From Lachnospiraceae bacterium JC7 (GTDB lineage: Bacteria; Bacillota; Clostridia; Lachnospirales; Lachnospiraceae): a stretch of 64,000 nt of DNA. Shown here one piece after another: positions 27,990 to 36,304 of the stretch; positions within the stretch are counted from its first letter, which is position 1, and every line of letters begins with the position of its first letter. Where the stretch lies: positions 1-64,000 of the forward strand of contig ALYD01000010.1 of assembly GCA_000513555.1 (NCBI GenBank), read 5' to 3'. Under the pieces are notes generated by a model that was not told where the DNA came from, ran no database searches, and saw only the letters and a program-made list of their open reading frames with translations. Position numbers and translations under genes: made by a program.

Positions 27990-29450
27990 TCAGTAGGTTC
28001 CCTCCTTAAGTACATTCAGATGTGATATATCATCGCTTTCCGGTCCCTGCATGGAGCAGCCCTTTTCCTTGGCGAAGCGGATATATTCGATGATATCCTT
28101 TGTGACCACCTCTCCCGGTGCGAGGATGGGGATTCCGGGCGGATAACACATAACCGACTCCGCGCAGACCCTTCCGGCGCATTTCTCTATGGGAAGTGAC
28201 TCTTTTTCGGCATAGAAGGCTGTCTGCGGTGTGGTCACTACCTCCGGAGAGATATATTCCGCAGAGAACAGCTTTTTCTCAGGCTTTGCGTAAAGTCTGT
28301 AAATATCCGCAAGGGCTCCCACAAGCCTCTCTATATCCTGGATGGAATCTCCGATGGAGATATAGGCAAGAATGTTGCTAATGTCTCCGAATTCCATCTG
28401 TATATCATATTCATCTCTTAAAAGGTCGTAGACCTCAATTCCCGCAAGACCGATCTTATGTGTGAGCACCGCAAGCTTGGTGACATCAAAGTCGTATACA
28501 CTTCCGCCGTTTATCAGCTCTCGACCGTAGGCATAGTAGCCACCGATGGCATTGATCTCGTCTCTTGCATACTGTGCCATGCGTGCCACCTTCTCGAAGG
28601 ATTCCTTTCCGCGAAGGGCAAGGTTTCTTCTTGAAAGATCGAGACTTGCCATCAGAAGATAGGAACCACTGGTGGTCTGTGTAAGGTTGATGATCTGACG
28701 TACATATCCGGGATTCATGCTCGGGCCCAGGAGCAGTAATGAACTCTGGGTCAGACTTCCTCCCGACTTATGCATTGACACAGAACACATATCGGCTCCC
28801 GCCTCCATACCTGAACATGGAAGCTTGTCGCTGAAATAGAAATGGGTTCCGTGGGCCTCGTCAACCAGTGCAAGCATATGATGTTCATGAGCCATTTTTA
28901 CGATGCTGCGGAGATCAGAGCAGATGCCGTAGTAGGTCGGATTGTTAATGAGAACAGCCTTTGCATCAGGATTCTCGTCCATGGCTTTCTTTACGTCCGA
29001 AACCTCCATTCCCAGAGGGATGCCCAGCTCCTTATCAACCTTTGGATCTATGTAGACAGGTGTGGCGCCGCAGAGTACCAGTGCATTGATGGCACTTTTA
29101 TGCACGTTTCTCGGAAGTATGATCTTGTCTCCCGCCTTACATGCAGTAAGGACCATGGCCTGTACCGCTGAGGTGGTGCCCCCAACCATGAGGAAGGAAT
29201 GAGCTGCACCGAAGGCATCCGCCGCCAGCTCCTCGGCCTCCTTTATGATGGATATGGGATGGCACAGGTTGTCCAGAGGCTTCATGGAATTGACATCCAC
29301 GCCGACACACTGCTGGCCTAAGAAATTCACAAGTTCAGGATTACCGCGTCCCCTTTTGTGTCCGGGAACATCGAACGGTACCACGTGAAGTTTTCTGAAG
29401 CGCTCCAGTGCTTCATATATTGGGGCCTTTTTTTGTCTACTGAGATCCAT
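27990..29450 (-). CDS. speA: Arginine decarboxylase (Orn/Lys/Arg decarboxylase family)
   Basis: A 486-residue fold-type I PLP decarboxylase, the short Bacillus SpeA/YaaO type without the N-terminal wing domain of inducible enzymes. It shows FDVPGHKRGRGNPEL, SAVQAMVLTACKAGDK, LVDEAHGTHFYFS and SVSMHKSGGSLTQSS, whose Lys binds PLP. Arginine is the likely substrate because the operon continues with agmatine deiminase. AAAGG sits 8 nt before the ATG. Upstream are an extended hairpin and then an intrinsic terminator, so expression is probably set by attenuation. Confidence 0.9.
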   Translation of the reverse strand: MDLSRQKKAPIYEALERFRKLHVVPFDVPGHKRGRGNPELVNFLGQQCVGVDVNSMKPLDNLCHPISIIKEAEELAADAFGAAHSFLMVGGTTSAVQAMVLTACKAGDKIILPRNVHKSAINALVLCGATPVYIDPKVDKELGIPLGMEVSDVKKAMDENPDAKAVLINNPTYYGICSDLRSIVKMAHEHHMLALVDEAHGTHFYFSDKLPCSGMEAGADMCSVSMHKSGGSLTQSSLLLLGPSMNPGYVRQIINLTQTTSGSYLLMASLDLSRRNLALRGKESFEKVARMAQYARDEINAIGGYYAYGRELINGGSVYDFDVTKLAVLTHKIGLAGIEVYDLLRDEYDIQMEFGDISNILAYISIGDSIQDIERLVGALADIYRLYAKPEKKLFSAEYISPEVVTTPQTAFYAEKESLPIEKCAGRVCAESVMCYPPGIPILAPGEVVTKDIIEYIRFAKEKGCSMQGPESDDISHLNVLKEGTY

Positions 29451-29478
29451 TGGATTGCCTTTCTATTATCCTATGTTG

Positions 29479-29556
29479 GCATAAGTCCTGCAGATGTCTA
29501 TGCATGCCAGCAAGCAAGCTTGCTGGATACATAGCCGCCTGACACCGGACTTATGC
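29479..29556 (-). promoter_or_regulatory. Extended hairpin in the speA 5' untranslated region
   Basis: The outer arms GCATAAGTCC and GGACTTATGC pair over 10 bp, and an inner stem built on CCAGCAAG/CTTGCTGG extends by eight further pairs. The structure ends about 28 nt before the speA ATG, upstream of the ribosome binding site. It could protect the mRNA, be an RNase III site, or take part in translation control. Confidence 0.55.
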
Positions 29557-29559
29557 ACT

Positions 29560-29592
29560 AAAAAGGGCAGTACCGCTTTCGCAGCACTGCCC
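29560..29592 (-). terminator. Intrinsic terminator inside the speA leader
   Basis: On the minus strand GGGCAGTGCTGC and GCGGTACTGCCC pair around GAAA and are followed by TTTTT. It lies 110 nt before the speA start and downstream of the speA promoter, so it must be bypassed for expression of the whole polyamine operon. Confidence 0.8.
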
Positions 29593-29831
29593 GTAATCAT
29601 TCTTTAAATCATTTCAGATCTGTCTCTGCCTGATTGCCTATTGAACGTTTCACAAGTAGTGTGCTTTTAACACCGGTTATGAAGTAACCAACTTATAAAA
29701 TTGAGCTTTTAACTCGATCAATATGTGGCATAACACCACTTCGGCAATGGCCGGCCCTGTCCGATGAGCTTTTCACAGCGGATATATCATATCCCTGTAA
29801 CAGGCCTATAAGAGACAGAAATCATCTGTCG
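29593..29831 (-). ncRNA. Structured leader RNA of the polyamine operon, unassigned class
   Basis: About 240 nt between the predicted start of transcription and the leader terminator. On the minus strand it holds successive small hairpins: GACAGA/TCTGTC, CCTG/CAGG, GGATAT/ATATCC, GTGG/CCAC, and GGTTA/TAACC. Two similar loops, GAGTTAAAAGCTC and GTGTTAAAAGCAC, also occur. It does not match the consensus of the T-box, lysine, SAM, purine or glycine riboswitches as I know them. A riboswitch-like or leader-peptide attenuator is inferred. Confidence 0.5.
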
Positions 29832-29837
29832 AGATTC

Positions 29838-29865
29838 AGAATACCAAAAATTCACAGTATGTCAA
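29838..29865 (-). promoter_or_regulatory. Sigma-A-type promoter for the polyamine operon
   Basis: On the minus strand TTGACA (29860-29865) and TATTCT (29838-29843) are separated by 16 nt. Transcription would start near 29831, giving a leader of about 380 nt before the speA ATG. Confidence 0.65.
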
Positions 29866-30035
29866 CAAAAAATATTTATTTTTTTAGTCAAAGGTCACAT
29901 AACGCGTTATATTCCGGCTCTATAGTTTTTCCCTAAGTCATCCGCTTTCACTATCACTATATTGTATATGGACAAATACAATTCTTTTGTGTAAAATAGC
30001 TTGCGCTTGATTTTATTGCACAAAAGGAGATATTT

Positions 30036-31400
30036 ATGAAAAAGCAATATTTAACAGCCGCTGCTGCACTGGCAGCATTAGCAATTACAGCATGCGGATC
30101 TCAGTCCGCTCCTGAGTCAACAACAGCTGCAGCTACAACACCCGCTGCCACTACTGAGGCCGCAGCTTCAGAGGCAGAGACATTGACAGGAGAAGCTGAA
30201 GGTTTTGGAGGAAAGGTTACTGTCGAGCTTACAGTGAAGGAAGGAACCATCACTGACGCGGTAATAACCGGCGATGGAGAGACTCCTACAGTTGGCGGCG
30301 CTGCCCTTGATACATTGAAGGAACAGGTTATCGCTGCAAACGGTCCTGATATCGATGGTGTGTCAGGTGCTACAGTAACATCTACAGCAGTAAAGAACGC
30401 AGTTTCAGCTGCTATGGGTCTCGAGGTAGAAGAGCCGGAGACAAAGGCACCGGCTGTTTCAGCACCGGCTGAGATCGTTCCTGTTGAGGGCGGTATTCAG
30501 ATGGGACAGGTTATCACAGCAGCTCACGGTAACAAGTGCTTCTCACAGGTTACAGCTGTTGTTAAGGATGATGTTGTTATCGCAGCTTACATCGATGAGT
30601 ATCAGTTCGGAGCAGCTGACAGCGTAACAGGTGTTCCTAACGGCGATGATAAGGACAACTTCGGCGCAGGCTTCGCAGAAGGCCAGATGCTTTTCAGCAA
30701 GCGAGTAAATGCTGATTACTACAGCAAGAACATGGCTGAGAAGGCAGGAAGCACAGTTCGTCTTAACGACAACTATGATGAGATCCAGAAGTTCGCAGTT
30801 GGAAAGACTCTTGACGAACTCGCAGCATATAAGGGTGATGCAACAGCTGTAGACGCAGTAAGCGGTGCTACTCTTGCCGATACAGGCAACTACCTTGCTG
30901 CTATCGGTGAGGCAGGAAAGATCGCTCAGAAGACACAGGCTGTAGAGTTCAACGGTTCCAGCGAGGATCTGAAGCTTAACATGGCTATCGGTGCAGCTCA
31001 CGGCAACAAATGCTTCTCAACCGCTGCAGTTCTTACAGATGGTGAGAATGTCATTCTTTCATGGATCGATGATTTCCAGTTCGGTGCTTCAACAGATGTT
31101 GAGGGCGTTCCAAACTCTGATGACGCTGACAACTTTGGTGCCGGATATGCAGATCCTGCAAATGTTCTTTTCTCAAAGCGCGTAAATGCAGATTACTACT
31201 CTGATCTCATGAACAAGAAGGCTAATGCTACAGTTCGTATCGATGAGAACTACAACGCTATCCAGAACCACGTAAATGGTATGAGCATCTCCGATGTAAA
31301 GGCTCTTTCAGAGCAGGCAGATGCCGTTGATGCAGTAAGCGGTGCTACTCTTGCTGATACAGCAGGTTATGTAGGTCTTATCGCAGAGGCTGCAAAGTAA
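30036..31400 (+). CDS. Lipoprotein with three FMN-binding/flavinylation motifs and an internal duplication
   Basis: A 454-residue protein. The signal peptide ends in a lipobox at Cys20 (ITAC) and is followed by a Thr/Ala-rich linker. Residues 50-128 form a standard FMN_bind domain with DGVSGATVTS (SGAT 110-113). Two further repeats, about 155-296 and 315-454, are clearly homologous. Each begins AAHGNKCFS, contains GVPN-x-DD-x-DNFGAG and FSKRVNADYYS, and ends DAVSGATLADT (SGAT 276-279 and 435-438). If each Thr is flavinylated by ApbE, the protein carries three covalent FMNs and could relay electrons outside the membrane. AAAGGAG precedes the ATG. Codon use suggests high expression. Confidence 0.82.
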   Translation: MKKQYLTAAAALAALAITACGSQSAPESTTAAATTPAATTEAAASEAETLTGEAEGFGGKVTVELTVKEGTITDAVITGDGETPTVGGAALDTLKEQVIAANGPDIDGVSGATVTSTAVKNAVSAAMGLEVEEPETKAPAVSAPAEIVPVEGGIQMGQVITAAHGNKCFSQVTAVVKDDVVIAAYIDEYQFGAADSVTGVPNGDDKDNFGAGFAEGQMLFSKRVNADYYSKNMAEKAGSTVRLNDNYDEIQKFAVGKTLDELAAYKGDATAVDAVSGATLADTGNYLAAIGEAGKIAQKTQAVEFNGSSEDLKLNMAIGAAHGNKCFSTAAVLTDGENVILSWIDDFQFGASTDVEGVPNSDDADNFGAGYADPANVLFSKRVNADYYSDLMNKKANATVRIDENYNAIQNHVNGMSISDVKALSEQADAVDAVSGATLADTAGYVGLIAEAAK

Positions 31401-31469
31401 ATAAATGATATAAGTTTCATAAGTTTTCCTCCACTTGTGCCTGCACAAAAGTGGGGGATAGCCATGAAA

Positions 31470-31508
31470 AAGGCTGCAGTTACCTGAGTTGGTGGCTGCA
31501 GTTTTTTA
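31470..31508 (+). terminator. Intrinsic terminator after the FMN lipoprotein gene
   Basis: A stem built on CTGCAG (31474-31479 with 31496-31501) plus flanking ACC/GGT pairs, followed by TTTTTT. A separate hairpin with CTCCACTT/AAGTGGGG arms precedes it at 31427-31456. Confidence 0.75.
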
Positions 31509-31597
31509 TATGTAATTCCCGGTGACGCGAGCCCATATCGACTTTTGACACTTGCATCATTATAATTATTGAATAAGAAAATATTCTGGAGGTGATT

Positions 31598-31951
31598 ATG
31601 ACGAAGGTTTACTGCTATTCAAAATGTACAACATGTAAAAAAGCCCTGAAATGGCTGGATGAACATGCCATCAAGTATGAACCTGTGGATATCAAGGGTG
31701 ATCATCCGGATGAAAAGACATTACGGGAGCTTCATAAAAAGAGCAGACTTCCTCTGAAGAAGTTTTTCAATACCAGCGGACAGCTTTATCGTGAGATGGA
31801 ACTTTCCAGGAAGCTTCCGGACATGAGTGAAGATGAAATGTTCAGACTCCTTGCTTCTGACGGAATGCTGGTGAAGAGGCCGCTTCTTATAAACGGTGAT
31901 ACGGTCCTTCTGGGATTCAAGGAAGCTGAGTGGAGTGAAGCAGGTCTGTGA
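31598..31951 (+). CDS. ArsC/Spx-family thioredoxin-fold protein
   Basis: 117 residues from the ATG at 31598, with GGAGG 5 nt upstream (the frame also opens at a GTG two codons earlier). It has the ArsC/Spx redox motif CTTCKKALKWLDE at residue 9 and later KRPLLINGDTVLLGFKEAEW. The N-terminal CxxC makes it resemble Spx/YffB-type proteins more than glutaredoxin-dependent arsenate reductases. A redox-sensing or arsenate-reductase role is possible. The adjacent MBL hydrolase gene follows 39 bp later and may be cotranscribed. Confidence 0.8.
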   Translation: MTKVYCYSKCTTCKKALKWLDEHAIKYEPVDIKGDHPDEKTLRELHKKSRLPLKKFFNTSGQLYREMELSRKLPDMSEDEMFRLLASDGMLVKRPLLINGDTVLLGFKEAEWSEAGL

Positions 31952-31990
31952 GCCTGCATTATATCCGGGTTTTCAAAAAAGGAGGTAAAT

Positions 31991-32629
31991 ATGACAGAGA
32001 ATATCGTGGTCTTCGGACATAACAGTATCGGGGTAAAGAGTGACCTCGGAATGATATATGTAGATCCCTTCAAATTGAAGGAATCCCCTAAGGATGCTTC
32101 TTATATTCTGGTAACTCACGAGCACTATGATCACTTTTCACCTGAGGATATAGAGAAGGTGGCCGGAAGTGATACTGTTCTGGTGGTTCCTGAATCCATG
32201 AAGGTAAAGGCCCAGGAAGCCGCCGGTCTGGTAAAAAAAATCGTCACAGTGACACCCGGAGAGGATCGTGATGTGGACGGTCTCAGCCTCGAAACTGTTC
32301 CGGCTTACAATATTGACAAAAAGTTCCACCCAAAAAGTAACGAATGGGTAGGTTATATTCTGAATGTTGCCGGCAAAAGAATATATGTTGCCGGTGATAC
32401 AGATGCAACTCCTGAAGCAAAGATGGTAAAGTGTGATGTGGCTATCATTCCTGTTGGCGGAACCTATACCATGGATATCCGGCAGGCTGCGACACTCGTT
32501 AATGAAATAAAGCCTGCTGTAGCCATACCGGTGCACTACGGTTGCATAGTGGGCGAAGCTTCAGACGGTGAAGCATTTGCAAAGCTCGTGAAGGAGCCGG
32601 TGAAAGCAGAGCTGAAGATAAAATTTTAG
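31991..32629 (+). CDS. MBL-fold metal-dependent hydrolase
   Basis: A 212-residue metallo-beta-lactamase-fold protein of the UlaG/UPF0173-like class. It has THEHYDHFSPED (first metal motif), YVAGDTDATPE and IPVHYG. GAGG at close spacing precedes the ATG. Substrates of this class are diverse (lactonases, phosphodiesterases, L-ascorbate-6-P lactonase) and none can be assigned here. Confidence 0.85.
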   Translation: MTENIVVFGHNSIGVKSDLGMIYVDPFKLKESPKDASYILVTHEHYDHFSPEDIEKVAGSDTVLVVPESMKVKAQEAAGLVKKIVTVTPGEDRDVDGLSLETVPAYNIDKKFHPKSNEWVGYILNVAGKRIYVAGDTDATPEAKMVKCDVAIIPVGGTYTMDIRQAATLVNEIKPAVAIPVHYGCIVGEASDGEAFAKLVKEPVKAELKIKF

Positions 32630-32654
32630 GTCATGAATACGGATTTAATAAAAA

Positions 32655-32693
32655 AAGCAATTCCGGATCCTGTTTTGGAATCCGGAATTGCTT
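32655..32693. terminator. Bidirectional intrinsic terminator
   Basis: A 14-bp stem (32655-32668 with 32680-32693) flanked by A-rich sequence on the left and CTTCTTTAG on the right, between the convergent MBL and transporter genes. Confidence 0.75.
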
Positions 32694-32738
32694 CTTTAGT
32701 ACCTTAATCGGCAGTCTTTCTAAAATTCACTGTGACCA

Positions 32739-34241
32739 TCAGTGATTTTCTCTTCTCTGTCTGAGGATCTCGGCATTCTTATCAACTCTCTTCTTTGAAA
32801 GGGGATAGAAGAAAAGAAGTGAAAGCGCAAGGAGTACCATGCCTATGGCAGGAACGAGAGTCGCCAGGTTATAGATATTGTTGACTACCACTGTATCGAA
32901 GGAAGTTGTAGTTGTATATCCCGCAAAGGCTAGGAGAAGTCCCGTAAGACCTGAGGCACCTGCCTGACCAAGCTTTCTGGCAAAAGAGTATACGGCATAG
33001 ACCGTTCCATCTGAGCGGTAATCCTTTTTCACATCTATATCATCAATTACATCGATGATCATAGCCCAGCACACCAGACTGAATATTCCGATTCCCACAT
33101 ATCCTCCGGCATTAAGGATGAAGTAAACAAGCGGCTCCTTTGTGTGGATCACGAACACGATGAAAAGCATGGCTGCGCCAAAGACAGAACTTGCAGCGGC
33201 GATCTCCTTCTTTCCGAATCTCTCCACCAGCTTTCCTATAACAGCCGCAAGTGCAAGAACCACGAGGCAGTTAACGAGGGAACCGATGGCAAGAAATGTT
33301 GTGTTGTTGAAATAGTTCGGATATACATAGTTGCCCATACCTGAAAGAGTTAGCTGAACCAGAAGGAGGATAAGAGCTGATGTGATGATTCCGAGGAATG
33401 AGCGGCTCGTGAACAGAATCCTCATAAGCTCACCCACATTCTTCTTGTTTTCTTCCTTGTTCTCTATCACAACTCGCTCTGTTGCCAGAACATAGCAGAC
33501 AGCATATACGAGTACCGCAAGCACCGAACAGATTCCTGATGCCAGCATGAGACGTCCGCCGTCAAGTACCTGATGTCCCTCCCCATCCTTTATGTACACT
33601 ACAAGAGGAAGAACTGCAGCGATGACGATCTGTGCTATGGTTGCGCCAATGTTTCTCCAGGTAGACAACTGCTGTCTCTCATTGGGAACGCTGGTTATGG
33701 CTGATGCCATGGAACCGTAGGGAATATTGGCCCCGGTGTAGCAGACTGAACCCCAGAGAATATATGTAAAGAACATCCAGCCGATCTTAAAGCCCATAGG
33801 CTTGTCCGCAAAATACGGTGCGAAGATTAGGAATGACGCCACTGCCACAGGTCCCGCGAAGCGCATGATCCATGGAGCAAACTTACCTTTTCTTGTGTAT
33901 CGGCTTCTGTCAACTATCTGTCCCATTCCAACATCAGTAAAGGCATCCACGATCTTTGCCACCATCATGACGAGTCCGACTATGGCAGAGGAAACACCCA
34001 TAATATCTGTATAGAACTTCATCATGAACATAGCTGCGATCACAAATGTGAGATCATTCGCGAAATCTCCGGCCGCATAACCGATCTTGTCCTTGAGGCC
34101 GAAAGGGATCTTAGCATTTTCCAGTAATGCACTCTTTATCTCATTATCACTTACGCGGGAGCCGGTTCCCTTTGAACCTAATCCCAAAGTATGTTTCCGG
34201 TCATTGCCAAGCTTTATAGCTTCAGCATTATTCATACCCAT
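32739..34241 (-). CDS. GPH-type sugar:cation symporter (MFS)
   Basis: 500 residues from the ATG at 34241, with GGAGGA 7 nt upstream; the annotated-looking start five codons earlier overlaps that site. It has 12 predicted membrane segments. DKIGYAAGDFANDLTF at the first segment and VDAFTDVGMGQIVDRSRYTRKGKFAPWI are signatures of the glycoside-pentoside-hexuronide family. It likely imports a glycoside or oligosaccharide. The ester hydrolase gene upstream in the same operon and the divergent AraC gene suggest acylated hemicellulose fragments (inference). Confidence 0.87.
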   Translation of the reverse strand: MGMNNAEAIKLGNDRKHTLGLGSKGTGSRVSDNEIKSALLENAKIPFGLKDKIGYAAGDFANDLTFVIAAMFMMKFYTDIMGVSSAIVGLVMMVAKIVDAFTDVGMGQIVDRSRYTRKGKFAPWIMRFAGPVAVASFLIFAPYFADKPMGFKIGWMFFTYILWGSVCYTGANIPYGSMASAITSVPNERQQLSTWRNIGATIAQIVIAAVLPLVVYIKDGEGHQVLDGGRLMLASGICSVLAVLVYAVCYVLATERVVIENKEENKKNVGELMRILFTSRSFLGIITSALILLLVQLTLSGMGNYVYPNYFNNTTFLAIGSLVNCLVVLALAAVIGKLVERFGKKEIAAASSVFGAAMLFIVFVIHTKEPLVYFILNAGGYVGIGIFSLVCWAMIIDVIDDIDVKKDYRSDGTVYAVYSFARKLGQAGASGLTGLLLAFAGYTTTTSFDTVVVNNIYNLATLVPAIGMVLLALSLLFFYPLSKKRVDKNAEILRQRRENH

Positions 34242-34263
34242 CTTTATTTCCTCCATATTCAGT

Positions 34264-35073
34264 TCAGTCTTTAATTAACCAGTCAAGTATATCCTGTATG
34301 TAACGATCCCAGAAATTCCAGTCATGGGCTCCTTCACCTTCTTTATAAACAAGGTCCGCGCCCTTTTCTTCCATGACCTTTTTCACATGAAGATTTGATT
34401 CATACAGAAAATCGCTTTTTCCGCAAGCCATATAAAGCTTCGGAACCTGTCCCTTCTTCACCGCTTCATCATAAAGTGTGAAGGGATCATATTTACTGCC
34501 ATTGAGAGTGAAGCTTCCATCACTGTTCAATGCATCATGGAAACTGTTCTCCCACATGAAAGGATCCTGTGATGCTCTGTTCTTCTCAAGTGCGGCAATG
34601 TCTATGGCGCCGGACATGGATGCAGCCTTCGAATAAATATCAGGTCGTCTGAGTCCCAGATACCAGGCGCCGTAACCGCCCATGGAAAATCCCGCAACAT
34701 AGGTCTTTTCACGTTCCTTTGATACAGGGAAGACATTCTGAATGAACCTGGGCAGCTCCTCAGTGAAGAAAGTATAATACTTTCGACCGTATCTGAGATC
34801 CTGATAAAAAGAATTCTCGGCACTTGCCATTACAACAACTATGCCGCGGTCCTGAGCGTATCTGTCGATGTTGCTGTATCTCAGCCATGAAAATGCATCT
34901 CCAAAAGCTCCATGCAGGAGATACAGCACCGGAAGACCGCTTTCATAATCATACTTTTTCACTGTATTCATATCAGTGATGGCTTCTGAGGAGCCGGGTG
35001 TAGGTACAAAAACATTGAGTGTGACATTGCCCCCCATAGCAAAACTTGAATAGTGAACTTCCATAAGTGCCAT
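34264..35073 (-). CDS. CE1-like carbohydrate esterase (esterase D / tributyrin esterase family)
   Basis: A 269-residue alpha/beta hydrolase starting MALMEVHYSSFAMGGNVTLNV, with LYLLHGAFGDAFSW, the nucleophile elbow GFSMGGYGAW and a C-terminal EGAHDWNFWDRYI carrying the catalytic His. This matches intracellular acetyl- or feruloyl-type esterases of the EstA/CE1 family. There is no signal peptide. It precedes the sugar transporter gene by 22 bp, consistent with deacylation of imported sugars in the cytoplasm. Confidence 0.85.
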   Translation of the reverse strand: MALMEVHYSSFAMGGNVTLNVFVPTPGSSEAITDMNTVKKYDYESGLPVLYLLHGAFGDAFSWLRYSNIDRYAQDRGIVVVMASAENSFYQDLRYGRKYYTFFTEELPRFIQNVFPVSKEREKTYVAGFSMGGYGAWYLGLRRPDIYSKAASMSGAIDIAALEKNRASQDPFMWENSFHDALNSDGSFTLNGSKYDPFTLYDEAVKKGQVPKLYMACGKSDFLYESNLHVKKVMEEKGADLVYKEGEGAHDWNFWDRYIQDILDWLIKD

Positions 35074-35323
35074 CTAAAAATATCCTCCCTGATCTTTTTT
35101 TTAATTCGTCTTCGAAAACTAATAAAGATAATATCCTTAATTCGAGTGCAATTCATTACAAATATTGCTGATGTATACCAGATATTTTACATATCTTGTG
35201 GTATGATTCTGAGAGCTGTAGACAAAAATTTTTTTCGATTTTATTGTGATGTGGGTGAGAATACAAGGCACTAGCCTTCCTATATCATCTCATTCGCACA
35301 TATTCGATACATCAGGAGGCGAC

Positions 35324-36148
35324 ATGGTAATTGACAGAGCAGGGATTCTGATGGAGCAGGGAGCTCCCGTTGCTGCAGAACGTTTGAGTTACAGCGGAAG
35401 CATGCCCCGTTCACATTATCATCCGTATTTTGAATTGTACTATCTCGAAGAGGGAATGCGATTTCATATGCTGGAAAATGACATCTATCAGACAGAGCCC
35501 GGCGATATGATGCTTTTTGCGCCCTATACCATGCACCATTCCTATTCTCATGATGCGGAAGAAAAGTTCAAGCGTATAGTATTGTACTTTTCACCTGAAG
35601 CCATAGAGGATCCTATAGTGCTTGAAAAACTAAAGAATGGAAGCGGCCTTTATCATGTAGGCACCAAATTCGGTCACTATATACACGGTATGCTGGGAAT
35701 GCTTCTGATGGAGCAGGATGAAACGGATGAACTCCACGATGCCACCATGAGGACCACTCTGAATATGATAGTACTGAGTCTGCTGAAGTCTGCGACACCT
35801 GCAGAAAAACCGGAAGTCCAGAATCTGATATCAAGAATGATTGAGTATATTTACGGTCATTATTCGGAAGATATACGACTTGATGATCTTGCAGAACAGT
35901 TCTATGTCAGCAAATTCTATCTCTGCCATGAGTTTAAGAAGTACACCAACAGAACCATATCACAGTATATAAACACTACCAGGATACTTCAGGCTCAGCG
36001 TGAGATAATGGATACGAATCACAGTCTCACAAAGATCGCTTCAGACTGCGGCTTTGCTTCATGTACCCACTTCAGCAGAACATTTAAAGCCCTTACGGGA
36101 TCCACTCCCATGGAGTTCAGAAAATCCTATAAGCAAAAACGAAAATAA
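35324..36148 (+). CDS. AraC-family regulator with cupin sensor domain
   Basis: 274 residues from the ATG at 35324 (AGGAGG 4 nt upstream). The N-terminal cupin has HYHPYFELYYLEEG and FAPYTMHHSY. The C-terminal double helix-turn-helix has DIRLDDLAEQFYVSKFYLCHEFKKYTN and HSLTKIASDCGFASCTHFSRTFKALTG. It is divergent from the esterase/transporter pair and precedes a second esterase gene, so it probably switches on both units when the sugar is present. Confidence 0.9.
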   Translation: MVIDRAGILMEQGAPVAAERLSYSGSMPRSHYHPYFELYYLEEGMRFHMLENDIYQTEPGDMMLFAPYTMHHSYSHDAEEKFKRIVLYFSPEAIEDPIVLEKLKNGSGLYHVGTKFGHYIHGMLGMLLMEQDETDELHDATMRTTLNMIVLSLLKSATPAEKPEVQNLISRMIEYIYGHYSEDIRLDDLAEQFYVSKFYLCHEFKKYTNRTISQYINTTRILQAQREIMDTNHSLTKIASDCGFASCTHFSRTFKALTGSTPMEFRKSYKQKRK

Positions 36149-36182
36149 GTTATAAACCCGGAGAATACGGGAGAAAGGACGA

Positions 36183-36291
36183 ATCCAATCACTTTCAGGA
36201 CATGATGATGTAACACATTGCACACGAATACGTACGGTGGCACTATCGGTGAATGGCAAATACTTTTGACACTCACGTCATGTGATTGGAT
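36183..36291. repeat. Long-spaced inverted repeat in the leader of the second esterase gene
   Basis: ATCCAATCAC (36183-36192) is perfectly complementary to GTGATTGGAT (36282-36291), with CATGATG/CGTCATG partly extending the pairing. In RNA it would close a loop of about 90 nt ending just before the ribosome binding site. Confidence 0.4.
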
Positions 36292-36304
36292 CAGAGGAAA
36301 AAAT

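Noticed and set aside
29593-29831. T-box, lysine, SAM or guanidine-I riboswitch in the speA leader
   Set aside because: None of the conserved blocks of these classes as I know them could be found; only loose resemblance in TTAAAAG loops.
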